A stretch of DNA of 64,000 nt from Polytrichum commune (GCA_950295325.1 OX485807.1:50748440-50812439), one strand, 5' to 3'. Counted from the first letter of the stretch, positions 37,376 to 49,449 are shown. Numbers and translations are program-made. Notes: a model not told the origin generated them from the sequence alone.

Positions 37376-38437
37376 GGATTAAAAAAAGAAAAGAAAAAAG
37401 AAGTATCCGAATTACACACGTCTGCTTTACCTTATTGCTATTGAATCGGTCCAACTGATTAACTTATTTAGTTCATTATTTCCATCAACATCAAATCGTC
37501 CCACCGTTAAGTAACGGTGTAGAATAAGTGTGGAAATCAAATTCTAATGATATTGACAGTCGCATGTGTGGCGGTTGTACCCTAGCTACCCTATTATGAA
37601 AGTTGTGTGCACTTGAGATTTAATTGGCATGTGTCGGGATTTATCAAAAATTATAAGGACAAGTCAAGATAAATGACACTAGATTTTTGAAACATGTACC
37701 TCAAATTTCAGGTACAACACTCTCAAACTTCAACAGAAGCAGGATAATTTTGCTTTAATTAGTGAATTGCATTTGTAGTACTACCCATGTTTGAGCATTT
37801 ATTGCATAGGATATGTGTGTCTTATATGGTCTTTGCCATTTGGCCGTGCTCCTTGTACTTGAACACGGAAGTTATAGTGAGGTGTGAGTGCCGAAATTTG
37901 TAAGTTGACAATGGACACCCAAAGATATGTTGCAATGAGATTGAACTATGTGTTCAAACTATATATATTATGAGGATTTCAATGATTTTGGTAAATATCA
38001 TGGACATGTTATGTATGTTGTGACTTATTGTGGATTTTCGTATATTGATGCCCATAGCATACTACATCAAGGAAGAAAATAATGTGCAGTTCTATGTGTA
38101 TTTGTCATGTCTCTGTGATATACCCATCTCCATCCCCTAATTGGGAAGTGTTTCACACCATATTAAGTCCTTTATAAATATTCCAACACATACTAAATGT
38201 GGACCTTTGATGTTAAGTATTGTGGGTTGTATAATATCGTAATAGAATGGTGGGTTTGAAGTTAATTATATTAGTGTATGATTTCTCTTTAAATTGAAAT
38301 TTATATTCTTTCAAAAATCATCTTTTGTAAAGAAAACATGATATTATTTGATGATAGTATATTAACCAAAATGACATCTATGAACAAGTATATTATTCAA
38401 CAATACTTTGTAGATACGATCATTGGGGTATGGTAAT
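37376..38437. other. Intergenic stretch, no gene recognised
   Basis: AT-rich, no domain-bearing frame and no clear repeat structure. Confidence 0.45.
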
Positions 38438-38446
38438 GTGCACCCG

Positions 38447-38693
38447 CGGCTGGGGATTCGTGGCACTCACTAAAAACCATCCATCCAAGATATCGTGGAT
38501 GAAGTGGCTCCAATAAAAAAAGCCCCCCTATGGGGTTGAGGGCCGATTCATTCGAATGTGACGTCACTAGACTAATTTGGGGCCTTTGACTCTATTTCCG
38601 GAATCAAATTGCCCAAAAATAGCCATTTAGATGATTCATGTGTTTTTTTCATCCGCACGGATGATTTTTAGTGAGTGCCATGAGTCCCCGGCC
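38447..38693. mobile_element. Mutator-like MITE with 9-bp target duplication
   Basis: Flanked by perfect direct repeats GTGCACCCG (38438-38446 and 38694-38702). Terminal inverted repeats of about 40 bp are near-identical: the left includes GATTCGTGGCACTCACTAAA, the right reverse complement GACTCATGGCACTCACTAAA. The length is 247 bp, non-coding. Duplication size and G-rich termini fit a Mutator-derived MITE. Confidence 0.85.
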
Positions 38694-38702
38694 GTGCACC
38701 CG

Positions 38703-40100
38703 CCTTGTTATCCCTGATGTTTTGTGTTTGAGAATAAACTCAATAATACAAGCCACAATTTACTCCTTGAAGTAAGCACATGCCCAATATATGTGGTGCT
38801 CATCATCAAAGCCTACCATCAACAAACACCTCCATGATACCTCCTTCGAATATTCCCAAACTTACATGGCTCACCCAATGATACCTACTAAACCTAATCC
38901 CCTCCCTTCCCCTCCCTTCCCCTCCTATCCACCCCCCCCCCCCCCGCCCGCACCCTGGTACGTGTGCCCCCAATCTACCCAACCAAATTACAGTAGGTCT
39001 TGAACAACACCACCATACCTTCCATACTAGCATTTTCATGAGTTCATTCTCACTCACACACACATACTACTATAATCCCCTTACATGCCCCGGCCCCCTC
39101 GAACTTCACAACTACCACTCTCTTCATTTATGAGACACAATCTTCAGCGCACATGCCCACGCCACTCAATGGATATGGAGAAGCCTAGCCCACCTATTAA
39201 ACTCTAAATGAACCGTAGAAGCATTGTATTGAGCCCATATGGCCACACACACATACATCGGAGCACACACTATCCTCATTCTCCCACATGAAGATTGGCA
39301 AAACAAACGACACCCACTCATCGGTCCTCCACCCAAACAACCCAAGTGTTTGCCCACCTCAACCCACCCACATCCTCACATACTACCCCCAAACTAGATT
39401 CCAAATTGCATGGCTTGCACCATACCCAAAATTATCACCTCCTTATGCGCACACCAATACTAAACACCCTCCATAATACCCATCTTCGCATACCGATTCC
39501 AACATTGCCTTGAAGTTGTCCTACTCCTAAACGGACTCCCCCTCAACCATAATCCCAACCCCCTAACCACACTTGCCAAGGTCAATTTATCCAAGAAATA
39601 TAACCACACGTCACCCCCCTTCTCTATTGCCACAACGAACTCAAGGCTTTCTACACACAATCCATGTTAAATGCCCCAACAACCTCACATACCACACATA
39701 TAGCTCATTCACCCATCCGGCCCATCAAGGCGAAGAAGACACAACCAAACTAGGAATCTACCACCCTACGGGCAACATCCAAGGCACTTATTATCTCCCC
39801 GACAACCAAACATCCTTTGAGCTAATTTAACAACCATATTTGCAACCCTCCACCTCACCAAAGACAACAAAGCCTACTCATGCATCTTTACAATCATCCT
39901 CAATCACCACGTCCGTCACCCATCATCCCAACATAAACACCCCGACAAATTGCTCATACAACCCATAATCTAATGAATTTCGCAACAAAATTGTGCACTT
40001 ACTATCCCAAAAATCCAAGCCCCGATGCACAGAACCCATCTTTCCTAGAACTCTAGAATACTCAAAGAAACACCCACATGCTACACCCATCCGACACATC
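38703..40100. other. Strongly C-rich, G-poor stretch
   Basis: From about 38780 to 40080 the plus strand is dominated by C and A with few G (many CCCACC, CCACAC and CCTCCC words). It includes a C14 run at 38932-38945 preceded by CCCTTCC repeats. Short frames on both strands reflect the composition and are not called as genes. Confidence 0.6.
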
Positions 40101-40359
40101 AAAGATAGATAGATAGAAGATAAATAGATAAAAACACCGGTCCCTTAAGCATGGGCCGGCGTGAATAAAGTGTCCGTTCGTAATGCCAATGACCCGATGC
40201 CCACAGGACAAAGGGAAGTTGGGACAATACTACTCTCCCCTTCCGAGGATGGGCACTATAGTAGCCAGAACAATATAAAGATAGCCCGTCGCAGTTATTA
40301 GCCAAAAATATTGTGACATTTGTGGTATAAGGTGTGTTTTCGTGGTGTTGGTGTTTGCC

Positions 40360-40445
40360 AAGTCATGATTTCCTCGGTTGGTTGAGGGAGGATGTTAGTT
40401 TTAAGGCGTTCCAGGTGCGATTCCTGTTGAATGCGCTATACATGA
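40360..40445 (+). repeat. Possible tRNA-derived SINE head
   Basis: GGTTGGTTGAGGGAGG followed about 28 bp later by GGTGCGATTCCTG resembles the A and B boxes of tRNA-derived plant SINEs. No poly(A) or target duplication was found. Weak call. Confidence 0.3.
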
Positions 40446-40821
40446 CCTGGTGCTGCTAGCTTGTTTAAAGGCAGGAAATTTGTACCAACCAACCGGCTTC
40501 TGCCCATCTTTCGACACATCAAACCCTACATACGAAAGGAAACTCTCGCCAAGTCATGACCACAATCCTCCCTTAATTCCCATACGTTGCAAAATGGCTC
40601 AATAACCCCATCGTCAACTCCACCATCGTAATTAATTATGGTCGTCACCCCAATGCACTTAGGCTCAAGTCACACAAACATTCAAACTATGACATGGACA
40701 ATAACATAAACACACCATCTGGTTCACTAAATTTTTCATCCCCACTCTACCACCTAATCGAGTCAATGTAAAAGATGCCTCAATTGGACAAGGGACGTGG
40801 CATACAATGCATGGCAAAGTA

Positions 40822-41137
40822 TGTTGAGGTTGTTAATCCCAAATGTGGTTGTTGGCCTTGAATCAAGAGGAGAGAGAATCTCTTTTTTGAAGGTGGGGTA
40901 GGTGCTTTGCACGAAGCGCTATAAGCTTATACGAGTGGTGAAGGGTAACAAAGTTACAAGGTGACGTGCTAGGATCCCTCCCACTTCCAAGATTAGTGTG
41001 ACTAGTCCTGGTGGAGTCATTTGGGCTCCTTAGCATCCCACACCGGTAAGGACATGTCCCACAACACATGAAAAGAGGGTCCCAAGGCTAGGATTGGTAA
41101 TGGTAGCTTGTGGGAGTTTAAGGCATGTCCCCCAACA
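40822..41137. mobile_element. Possible solo LTR
   Basis: Begins TGTTGAGGTTGTTAATCCCA and ends GGCATGTCCCCCAACA, so it has the TG...CA ends with short TGTTG/CAACA inverted repeats of an LTR, and includes a CATCCCACACCGG phrase common in plant LTRs. No partner LTR, primer-binding site or 5-bp target duplication was seen. Confidence 0.45.
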
Positions 41138-42137
41138 TAATTTTTGTCATTGGTCTTGAATGCACGAGTTACTTATGGCCATGTTAGAGATGGAAAAACA
41201 TAATATCTCAAGGATCACATACGGGTTAATGCTCACATTTTACTAGTTATTACACATATTCAACGTTACGATGCTCCGATGCTTTAAAGTTGAGCAGATA
41301 CTCAAGGGACTTGATTTTTTGAAAGTAAAGATGCTTTCAAATATCTAATTTGTGTGAAAATATTATTTTGATGTTACAATACTACAAGCGCATGTAGCAA
41401 GATTTGAACCATCATCTTTTCCACAAAAAAATAAAAATTACTCCAACTATGCTATCCACATGTTCTTAAAGGAGGTGATGAAGATCTCACACTGTATATA
41501 ATCATAAACAACAAAGTGGGAAGGATTTTAAGGTTCTCCACGATGCTCCATGAAGAAACATTGCAGGGAACATCAAAATTGACTCCCACCTTGTTCTTTA
41601 ATATTGAGACCCTTGAGGAAACAAAACGGGAACATTGATCTAACATGTACACCTATCTTGATTATGAAACATTTGTACAATATAATATTGTAATAGTGAA
41701 ACATTGCAGCATTGAGAATTACAATGAACTAAGTACCCATGTGCGGTTCTCCGGGCGGTGATTATTGCAAAGCATGACACAACCACAATTAGGTCGTGCA
41801 TTCAAGACTAAGTGACAAAAACTATGTTAGCTAGGGAGGCATGTCCTTAGTCGGGTGTCCTTACGGAACCCCTTTGGGCAAGGAGTCTAGGGTGTCCCAT
41901 AGCCGGGCGTATGTCATGCATTGTGAACTTAAGTTCACTAAAGAAGAATACATTAATTTGTGTGTGACCTTTATTTGTGCAGAGGTAATGACATCACGAA
42001 CCCATTGAGTCTCATATGGTGGCCTCCATTGTTTCAGAACATGCCACATGTGAACAAAGGCGTGGGCTTGGGTTGTAACACATACTATGTACGATAATGC
42101 CTCGACTAATACCCCTTTTTACATCCATGCTAGTATA
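41138..42137. other. Intergenic stretch, no gene recognised
   Basis: No domain-bearing frame and no repeat identified. Confidence 0.45.
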
Positions 42138-42496
42138 CCGTAACACCATAGCAGGTTCGTTGATAAATAATTCCCCCAAAAAAAACGTAAAAAATAGAAA
42201 TTACAGGCAAAGAGAAATGAATAACTCTCAAATTATACTGTGATAAAAACGAAAAGACAAAAAATCAGGATTAGGGTAATGACTTAGGTTTAAACAAGTT
42301 GGGCTGCCATAAATGGATGAAAAACTCAATTAGGATGAAATTTTTGCACATCTTTCCCACCCTAAACACAAATGATTTTTAATCCAATAAATGAGAAAAT
42401 GAATTTTTAAAAAACTATTTCTGGAACGCGAACCTTATTTTTTCAAAAAAAATGAATATTTGTGCAGCAGGTGGCGAACCTGCTATGGTGTTACGG
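42138..42496. mobile_element. TA-flanked MITE (Tc1/mariner-like)
   Basis: Perfect 22-bp terminal inverted repeats starting CCGTAACACCATAGCAGGTT at 42138 and ending with the complement at 42496, flanked on both sides by TA (42136-42137, 42497-42498). The length is 359 bp, AT-rich, non-coding. Inner arms also pair partly. The TA duplication suggests the Tc1/mariner superfamily, but the termini are not the usual Stowaway CTCCCTCC. Confidence 0.8.
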
Positions 42497-42498
42497 TA

Positions 42499-43198
42499 AC
42501 ATGATAAGTTTCAGCTTCGAAACCTCAAATTAGTTTATCATGATACAATCAAGATGAATTAACACAAACCTATTTAGGGCATATGATTGTATTTTGATTA
42601 GATTCAAAATACTTAGTCAATTCTATGCACCAATTTCCCTTTGGCCCATTTGGCGTGTCGTTGTTCTTTCCATTGCCCAAGTTCCTTGTTTGTCATAATT
42701 CCCCAAAACTAGCTTAATTACGTAACGTCTTCTCGATGAAATTCAAGACTCCTTCAAGCATGAGCTCCATGCACCTAGGTCATAGGCCAACACCGTGCAA
42801 TGTGCATGGAGACGACTTTGCGGTCATGGCTTTCCATTATCAATGTAATTTGGAATGTGGAAACATGCCAAACTACTTTATAGAATGTAAATATAACCTT
42901 TTTGTTGTTGTTTCTTCAACATCGAAACTAGCAACAAAGTTCCCAAATTATAGGGGGTTACAATTTGGACAAGTCATCCACAAACCAACAAAATGAATGT
43001 TTTGCTCTAGACTTTATATATTCACGATGATGTGATTATATATATATACGGAGAAGCTCCAATGACTTTGTTGATTGTTCACGTCATTATGGACCAAGCC
43101 ATTAAATTACACGTATTCCGATGTACCTTGATTCTCTCATCGGTGGAGGAATTGTTGCTAGTCTCAATAAGTTTAAATTAAAGTGAAGGTTGTAGTAG
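42499..43198. other. Intergenic stretch, no gene recognised
   Basis: An 86-codon frame at 42736-42996 has no recognised domain. Confidence 0.4.
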
Positions 43199-43682
43199 TA
43201 CACTATTTATGGTTTGTAGTGTCACGTGCGGAATAGTGACACTTACCCTATTTTGAGGCGTATGCTAGGGTAAACCAATGACCAACAACTTCATCATTAC
43301 TTTCAGCTCATGGCATTTGGCGTCCAAGTGGGCTTACTAACATCTGGCATGAGCACGTATGCTCAACAATGTCACAAGGTGTATACATGTGTTACACAAT
43401 AGTCTACAAGTTCACAAAAGTGTACTTAGATGACACTTCGCAATAGTATGTTCAAGAAAATCTTCCCCTTGCAAATAATAATGCAAATATGTCATCTCAA
43501 GTATCCCCAACGTGCTACGGTCAACGCCATGATGTAATTATTTCCTTACTTTTAAGAATTACTCAAGTTGGTAGATAGAATCATATTGGCAATAAGCATA
43601 TGTGACACTTTGAGACTTCCAGGCATCTAGTTTAGGCCCTTTGGAAATAGTGTACGTGACGCTAAATAGCATAAATGGTGTA
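43199..43682. mobile_element. Family B TIR element, solo copy
   Basis: The left end TACACTATTTATGGTTTGTA and the reverse complement of the right end, TACACCATTTATGCTATTTA, match, giving roughly 35-40 bp terminal inverted repeats. The interior shares GAGGCGTATGCTAGG and AGGCATCTAGTTTAG blocks with the 32-33.6 kb copies. 484 bp, non-coding. Confidence 0.65.
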
Positions 43683-43792
43683 GTGCCAAACCTCAATGTG
43701 ATTTCTGTTCACCAAATATTGTAATACGAAAGATATTATTATTGAAACATTTGGTGTCGCATACAACCTCGTTGCTCGAAGTACTAACACAA

Positions 43793-44021
43793 CTTCATGT
43801 TTATGTTATTTAGTATCACTTACTTCTCGGGATTACGCAGTGCTATAACTTCTTAGTATAATGTTCATTCTTTTTCACCAACAATGATTAAATAAGTTGT
43901 ATGAACAATATACAAAAGAAGTATATTTACTTGATAAACAAATATCACATTCTTAGCAAAAAGTTATATCATTGCATTACTCCAAATAGTAAGTGACACC
44001 GAACTCCATGAACGGTGTAGC
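43793..44021. mobile_element. Small family B-related TIR element
   Basis: Left GTTATTTAGTATCACTTACT and the reverse complement of the right end (ACACCGTTCATGG ... GTGTCACTTACT) form degenerate inverted ends around a 229-bp AT-rich core. Confidence 0.45.
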
Positions 44022-44346
44022 TAGCTTCAACACATTGTTTCACAACGTCTAGGGTCAAGTTGGACAACGTCAGGCTATTAATATCACCTCAATTAATGAA
44101 GGCAACCTAGTCTCAGGTACCAAAAAGTACACCAAACGAGTCCCTTAAAAAGAATTGTGGCCTTGATTGACTCACTACCCCAGCTCCGTCTAAACTTGAG
44201 ACCAAGCTTTACTTTAACTATAAATATTTGACTCATTTTGACTCATGTTTTTGGGGTGTCAAATTCCAATACACAACCAGCTTGGGACCATGTCATACTG
44301 TTAATCATATTATAGTTGAATGAATGCCACGTAACTCATCACAAGT

Positions 44347-45597
44347 ACTGTTCTCCCTCTTTAGTATGACACGTTCGGGAAGCACACAAAAAGTCGTGTT
44401 ATCAAGGTGTCGTCTTCTTATTAATATGACAAATGTCATAAATAGTGTTGCAATTTTTATTCAAGATGTCGGTGGTGACATCTTGAAATACATTTTAAAA
44501 TATTTCAAAAAACTTAAATTTTTTTAATATTGAAAATCACCGAAGAAGTCAATCTGTGAGGTCCTTGGTAAATCATTGTCGAAAACAGTTTCCTCTTCCA
44601 GGATTAGTGTTTTGAGCTCTTCTCCACTCAAGTATGGATCCAAGACTGCGTTTAGATCGTCCCCCGATGCGAAATTTGTATTCCACTATTCGTCAGTTTG
44701 TGTGGCAGGGCTTAGGGTTTAGGCAATACCATTAGGTTTGAATATGCTAATGCTATATGGTAATATGGAACAATTGACGAAGTTGCATGTGTGTGTACTC
44801 GCCCTTTTGGCTTAGATTGATTGTAGTAGTGAATTGATAATTTAAAATGTAAGAAATGTCTCAAAATTTGCCAAGTAATTTTAAATGCATTTTTTTAAAA
44901 AAAAGATGCACCCCTAGGCGTAAAGTTGTCGTATTATTGAGGAAATACGAAAACATAAGTAATGTGAGCTTTAAAATATATACAACGAGTTTAAGCAATA
45001 TAGATGGTATGAAATAATAACTTATTACTTCAAAAATATAAAAAATATTCTCAAGAACTCTTGAAATAAGAGTCTAAAGATCTCTGGTGTTGCCTACCCA
45101 AGTTGGCAACTATCATCTTATCTAAATTCCCTACAAACTTTCGAAAACTAATAAATTCATTAACATTTAAATATAAAGAGTTCGCTAATAGGAAACTAGA
45201 CAACAATGATGCATGACATTTAGCATCAAGATATTGGTGGTGTTATATCACATGTTTACAAGACAACATACTAGGCAGGAGGCCGCTCTAACCCCTAACC
45301 ATGTCCATTCTACACTAGTAACCCTAATTCTCATTAAGATCCCAATGATAAGTGAAGTTCCCAAGTAGTTCCTGAGTGAAAATGGATATATTTTAGATGT
45401 ACATAACATAGATGAAAAGAATTTTAGCAATAACTACCTCTTTAATATGACAAAACGGCAATTCTAAATGTCACATTATCAAGTGTCATAGTCGTATAAA
45501 AAGGGAGTTTCGAACTAAAAAGTTTGGTCTCGCAAAAATGCTGTCATAATACCGAGGGTGTCGTATAAACAAGTGTCGTATTAACGAGGTTAGACTG
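44347..45597 (-). mobile_element. Lemi/Emigrant-like pogo element, degenerate
   Basis: The right end, read inward, starts CAGTCTAACCTCGTTAATAC, close to the CAGTNNAACCTC ends of plant pogo-like Lemi1/Emigrant elements, and is bordered by TA. The left end is a diverged match starting CTGTTCTCCCTC at about 44348 and is followed, as on the right, by GTGTCGT words. The 1.25-kb size exceeds a MITE, so it may be a decayed longer element. A minus-strand coding-looking tail lies inside at 44526-44690. Confidence 0.55.
44526..44690 (-). pseudogene. Possible transposase C-terminal remnant
   Basis: On the minus strand one frame reads an acidic tail of about 50 residues ending DFFGDFQY before a TAA, with ASGDDLNAVLDPYLSGEELK in the middle. 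There is no start and no upstream continuation that I could follow. Its position inside a pogo-like element suggests the end of a transposase; that is inference only. Confidence 0.35.
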
Positions 45598-45909
45598 TAC
45601 AAGAAAATAAGATAAAGTGATATTCAAAATATATCTTGTCCAATGGCCCAAATTAGCTCCCTCTATTATGTTATTGTGTTTCACCTTGTTGTCTTTGAGT
45701 GGATAAAAAGCCTATATGAGGGGGTTGTTAATTATCCCCTATGGATTTCTAAAGGTTCCCTTTCTTGCCGGCTAGAAAGATGGCAAATTGGCTAACCGTC
45801 AACAAAGCCTAATAGGGCAAATGAATTTTTTTCACCCATTCTTATGTTTTACGGACGTTTATGGACGATAAGCGCTTACCTTGAATCATATGTCATACAC
45901 TTCATGTCC
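45598..45909. other. Short intergenic stretch, no gene recognised
   Basis: No frame or repeat identified. Confidence 0.4.
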
Positions 45910-45917
45910 TTCAAGAT

Positions 45918-47035
45918 CAATGAACGGGTAGTGCCGGCAGTTAGTTACGAGCTAGCCGGTTGATTTTGAGAATTTCCGAATGCAATTGGAAAGTTTAGGA
46001 AGGGGTTCCGGAAGAAAATGAAGGTTTACGGAAATGGGCCGATTAGAAAAATAAAATGCCGGCATTTCGGCAAGCTGCCCTAGAGTATCCACGGCAAATT
46101 GCCGATTGAGAAATTATTTTCACGGCGGGCAGCCGACCAAATATATATATTTTAGGTAAGGTTTTCAATACTATGCATAGTTGGAGACTATGCCTTGTTG
46201 GCTTGTGGTTTAGGCCCTTTAGGGTTAGAGTGGCTTGTGGTTTAGGGCTCCCCTTGCTTCCTTGAACCAGCTTTGACTCCGTAGTAGTGGAGGTTCCATT
46301 TTCGTTGTCGGTTTCACAAACAAGCACCCTGGACCCTAAATTTGTCAGTTAGAAATAGGTTGGGTAGTAGGAATCTCGATGCAATGCTGCGAATTGCCTT
46401 GGAAGGGCCAGATGAAGAGGTAGATGACATAATTTGTGATGCTATCCCACTTTGGAAGAAAGATAGTAAGTACCGTTTTTTTTATGCTAATCCTTCTTCT
46501 TATTTGAATTCTCCTAATACAGTGAGTATGAGTGATGTGCCTTGTTCGTTTGGGGCAATTGATACTAACGGCAATGGTACGCAAATCTCATGACTTTTCA
46601 ATACTAACTAGCCTCCGAATAATACTTGGACCCTTTTGTGGTGCTTGTATTTTTTGAAGGCTAAATCCTTAGCCCTAATATGGTAGGGGCTTTGCCATGT
46701 TCAAATCCTGCTAAGGATACTATTTAGATGACAATAAATGGAGAGTGAATGCCCACATTGAATTAATCCACATTAATTCAAAAAAAATCGAATAAATGAT
46801 CATGACACATCCACCACCAAAATATAAAACCGGCCACACTTTAGACCTTCCGGAAATTGCATAAATGAAAAAAAAAACTTGCCGGCTAATTGCCTAAACA
46901 CATTAGGAAATGGGGGCTATCAGCCGATAAATTTTACACTCTTTAGGCCACTTCCGGGTAAAATTTGTAAAATCCGAGCCACCTCCAGAAACCTCGGCAA
47001 TTAGTCGGTTTCTCTACAGAACTCCCTGGACTGTG
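45918..47035 (+). mobile_element. hAT transposon, deleted copy with transposase remnant
   Basis: Perfect 8-bp duplications TTCAAGAT flank the element (45910-45917 and 47036-47043). The ends start CAATG on the left and CACAG on the right (read inward), fitting the hAT CANNG ends. Subterminal regions are rich in GCCGGC/GCAATT words shared with the hAT element at 34.6 kb. The interior retains the end of a hAT transposase (46342-46593) and a tRNA-like module (46667-46720). At 1.1 kb it is an internal-deletion derivative. Confidence 0.85.
46327..46593 (+). pseudogene. hAT transposase C-terminal (dimerisation) fragment
   Basis: The frame contains SVRNRLGSRNLDAMLRIALE followed by GPDEEVDDIICDAI, a LW(K)KD motif and KYRFFYANPSS. 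This is the C-terminal end of hAT transposases (RNRL..LDxLLRI..EGP), part of the dimerisation region. No ATG, DDE residues or BED zinc finger remain. The last about 25 residues after the FFYANPSS motif look unconstrained. It lies wholly within the 8-bp-flanked element at 45918-47035. Confidence 0.7.
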
Positions 47036-47043
47036 TTCAAGAT

Positions 47044-49440
47044 ATGTTTTGCCGCATATATTGGACATGGGATATTATGCATATTGGCAGTGAGGCTAAT
47101 TCGGGTAAGCAAAGCGCACCCATAATAAATTGCATTTTTTTTTCAAGTGTCAGTGTCAGTAGGTTCTAGGGTTAAAGGTATTCCAGTGGCACGTTTGTCA
47201 TATTAGAGTTGTTATTCCACAGTTGCGTGCTTTGGCTCTTCATTTTCATGCATGCATTGTTGTTGCTCTTCATTTATTATATCTCTGGATATGAGGACAC
47301 CATTATTGTGGATGTGAATTATGTGCCATCATGCACACATTGGTTTTTTTTTGTGCATGTTTGTCAATCTAAACCTTTTCTACTTGAATACCTAATTGTT
47401 TCGATCATTTGCATTTCAATGCTATTGTATTATGCACAATAACTGCAATATGTGTGGATTACACAAAGATTGCATGAGAGTTGTGTGACTCAAGGTTGTA
47501 TGGCCAAAATGATGCAAATATTGCTTTGTATTGAAGAGAATTGTACTATTTGATTGCTATTGCATCACGATGTGTGTGTGTGAGTTTAAAATACATCTAG
47601 CAAAATTATATTTATAAATACATCTTACTATAAACATCTTTAGAAAAGAGAGTGTTGTGTCACTTCTTGCCCTGCTTTATGACCCTATTGCTTTGTCTAT
47701 TGGCGCATTGTCTGTCACTTGAAATCGATGGTTTGCTTCTTCCTTTGTGACAACTTTCATTGTCTTTTTTGAACCTTTCCACCTTCCAGACTTTTGATGA
47801 CATAATCCTTGAATGGTATAAAAAGAAAACAAAATAAATACGAAGAACATACTTCTGACAATGAAGGACAAGTATAAATGGTTTGATATGGTTTGGTTCA
47901 CATAATAAAAGAAAGAAGTGATGCCCTAAAGTGAACTTAACACATTGATGAACGAGATGGCAATAGATCAAATCTTACTACAAAAGCCGGACTCATGAAG
48001 TAGTCTCAATGATGTAGGCAAGTTTTGCCTAATGACCATGGCATTGAATTTGTGTGTGTAGAGTGGGTGATGTTGCTTGTTAGAGATGAAATCCTCTCAC
48101 CTATCCCATAGAGTCATGGCCAACTGTGAGGACTTGTGTCAACTCCTCCCATTGCTAACATGGTTTGTTTACACCAAGTCTTCCAACCCTAAACTCACCG
48201 AGAGGTTGGTTTTGAACTTTCTTTTGCAAAACCGTAATGATGTCAACTTGTTGTACCCAAAATGCAACCCAGTTAGTGTGTTCCAAGTCATCCCCTACTT
48301 CAACAAGTCCTTTAATGAAATATAGTTGTGAGCTTGAAGCCATAATGTTCAAGGAGCATTCAATTGGTATTGGAATCTCCAAATTTCATGAATTGAAGGG
48401 GAAGCTTTGATTTTGGCCGAAACATGGCCATAAGAATACAATTTTCATGGTAAACTTATGAAGGCACCTACAATTTGCTCTCTTGAAAGTTTGACAAAGA
48501 ATTAATTTCTATGTGATTATCTTTTGGCCAAAATAAAATGTCCTCCCTTCATTTCATCAAATATGGGGATTCTAACACTGCTTGATTGTTCCATGAATAT
48601 AATAATATATCAAAAGTGGGGCAATCCTCCTTACCAAAACGGTGTTTTTGTTCTTTTTTGTTTTTTTTTCAAAAAAACTTTCAAAATATTAGCTATGTTG
48701 TTTAACAACAATACTAATGTGCTCATTGATATTCTCTCATATATATATATATATGCTATTCGTTAATTCCATAGTATCACATGTATACACTTGGAAATTT
48801 TGTGATTATTTTTATATCATGACCCATTTGGCATCAATTTCTAAGTTCCCTTTCATAGTTTGCACACTCTTTGATAAGTTTATAAGGAAATAAACATAAG
48901 AATTCCACACATGGCTCCCTAGAACCACATTTTCAAATACTGATGGAAACTTATCTCTAATGGGGTTCATAAAAGGGTACAACAATAGTCCAAATTTAAA
49001 GGACATTTTCCACACTTCGTCATCTTCTAAACTTAATATAACATGGTTAATACATTATACGATTTATAATATATTTGGAAAGAGATTTCGTGGCTATGAT
49101 CAAGGGTGAAACGTCTCTTTAATTAGGGTTACATTGTCTAGCTTTGTGTGATTTTTCTAGGTTAGATTGTCCTCCCCCCCCCCCCAACAAATTATCTTCA
49201 CATCCATGGCAAACATTCACACCTACCAAACGAAGTTGATTTTTGAGAATCTTTATCATTGACTTTTCACCTTCTCCCCCCCTCATAACCTTTCAGTTTA
49301 AATCCTTTGACATTCATGGCAACCGTTCACATGTAATTGAAACCTCTACATTGATTATCCCAAATTGTAACATGCACTAGTTGGGATAAACAATGTAATT
49401 AACTACAGTCAAATCAATTTGTACTATTGGCCTTTCCTTC
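47044..49440. other. Intergenic stretch, no gene recognised
   Basis: Contains a C12 run at 49174-49185 and a short (TA)n near 48740-48754. Open frames of up to 103 codons (47660-47971, minus) have no domain I recognise. Confidence 0.5.
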
Positions 49441-49449
49441 CCTCCACAA

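Noticed and set aside
47209-47442. 77-codon hydrophobic frame
   Set aside because: Hydrophobicity comes from T-rich DNA; no splice context or family resemblance.
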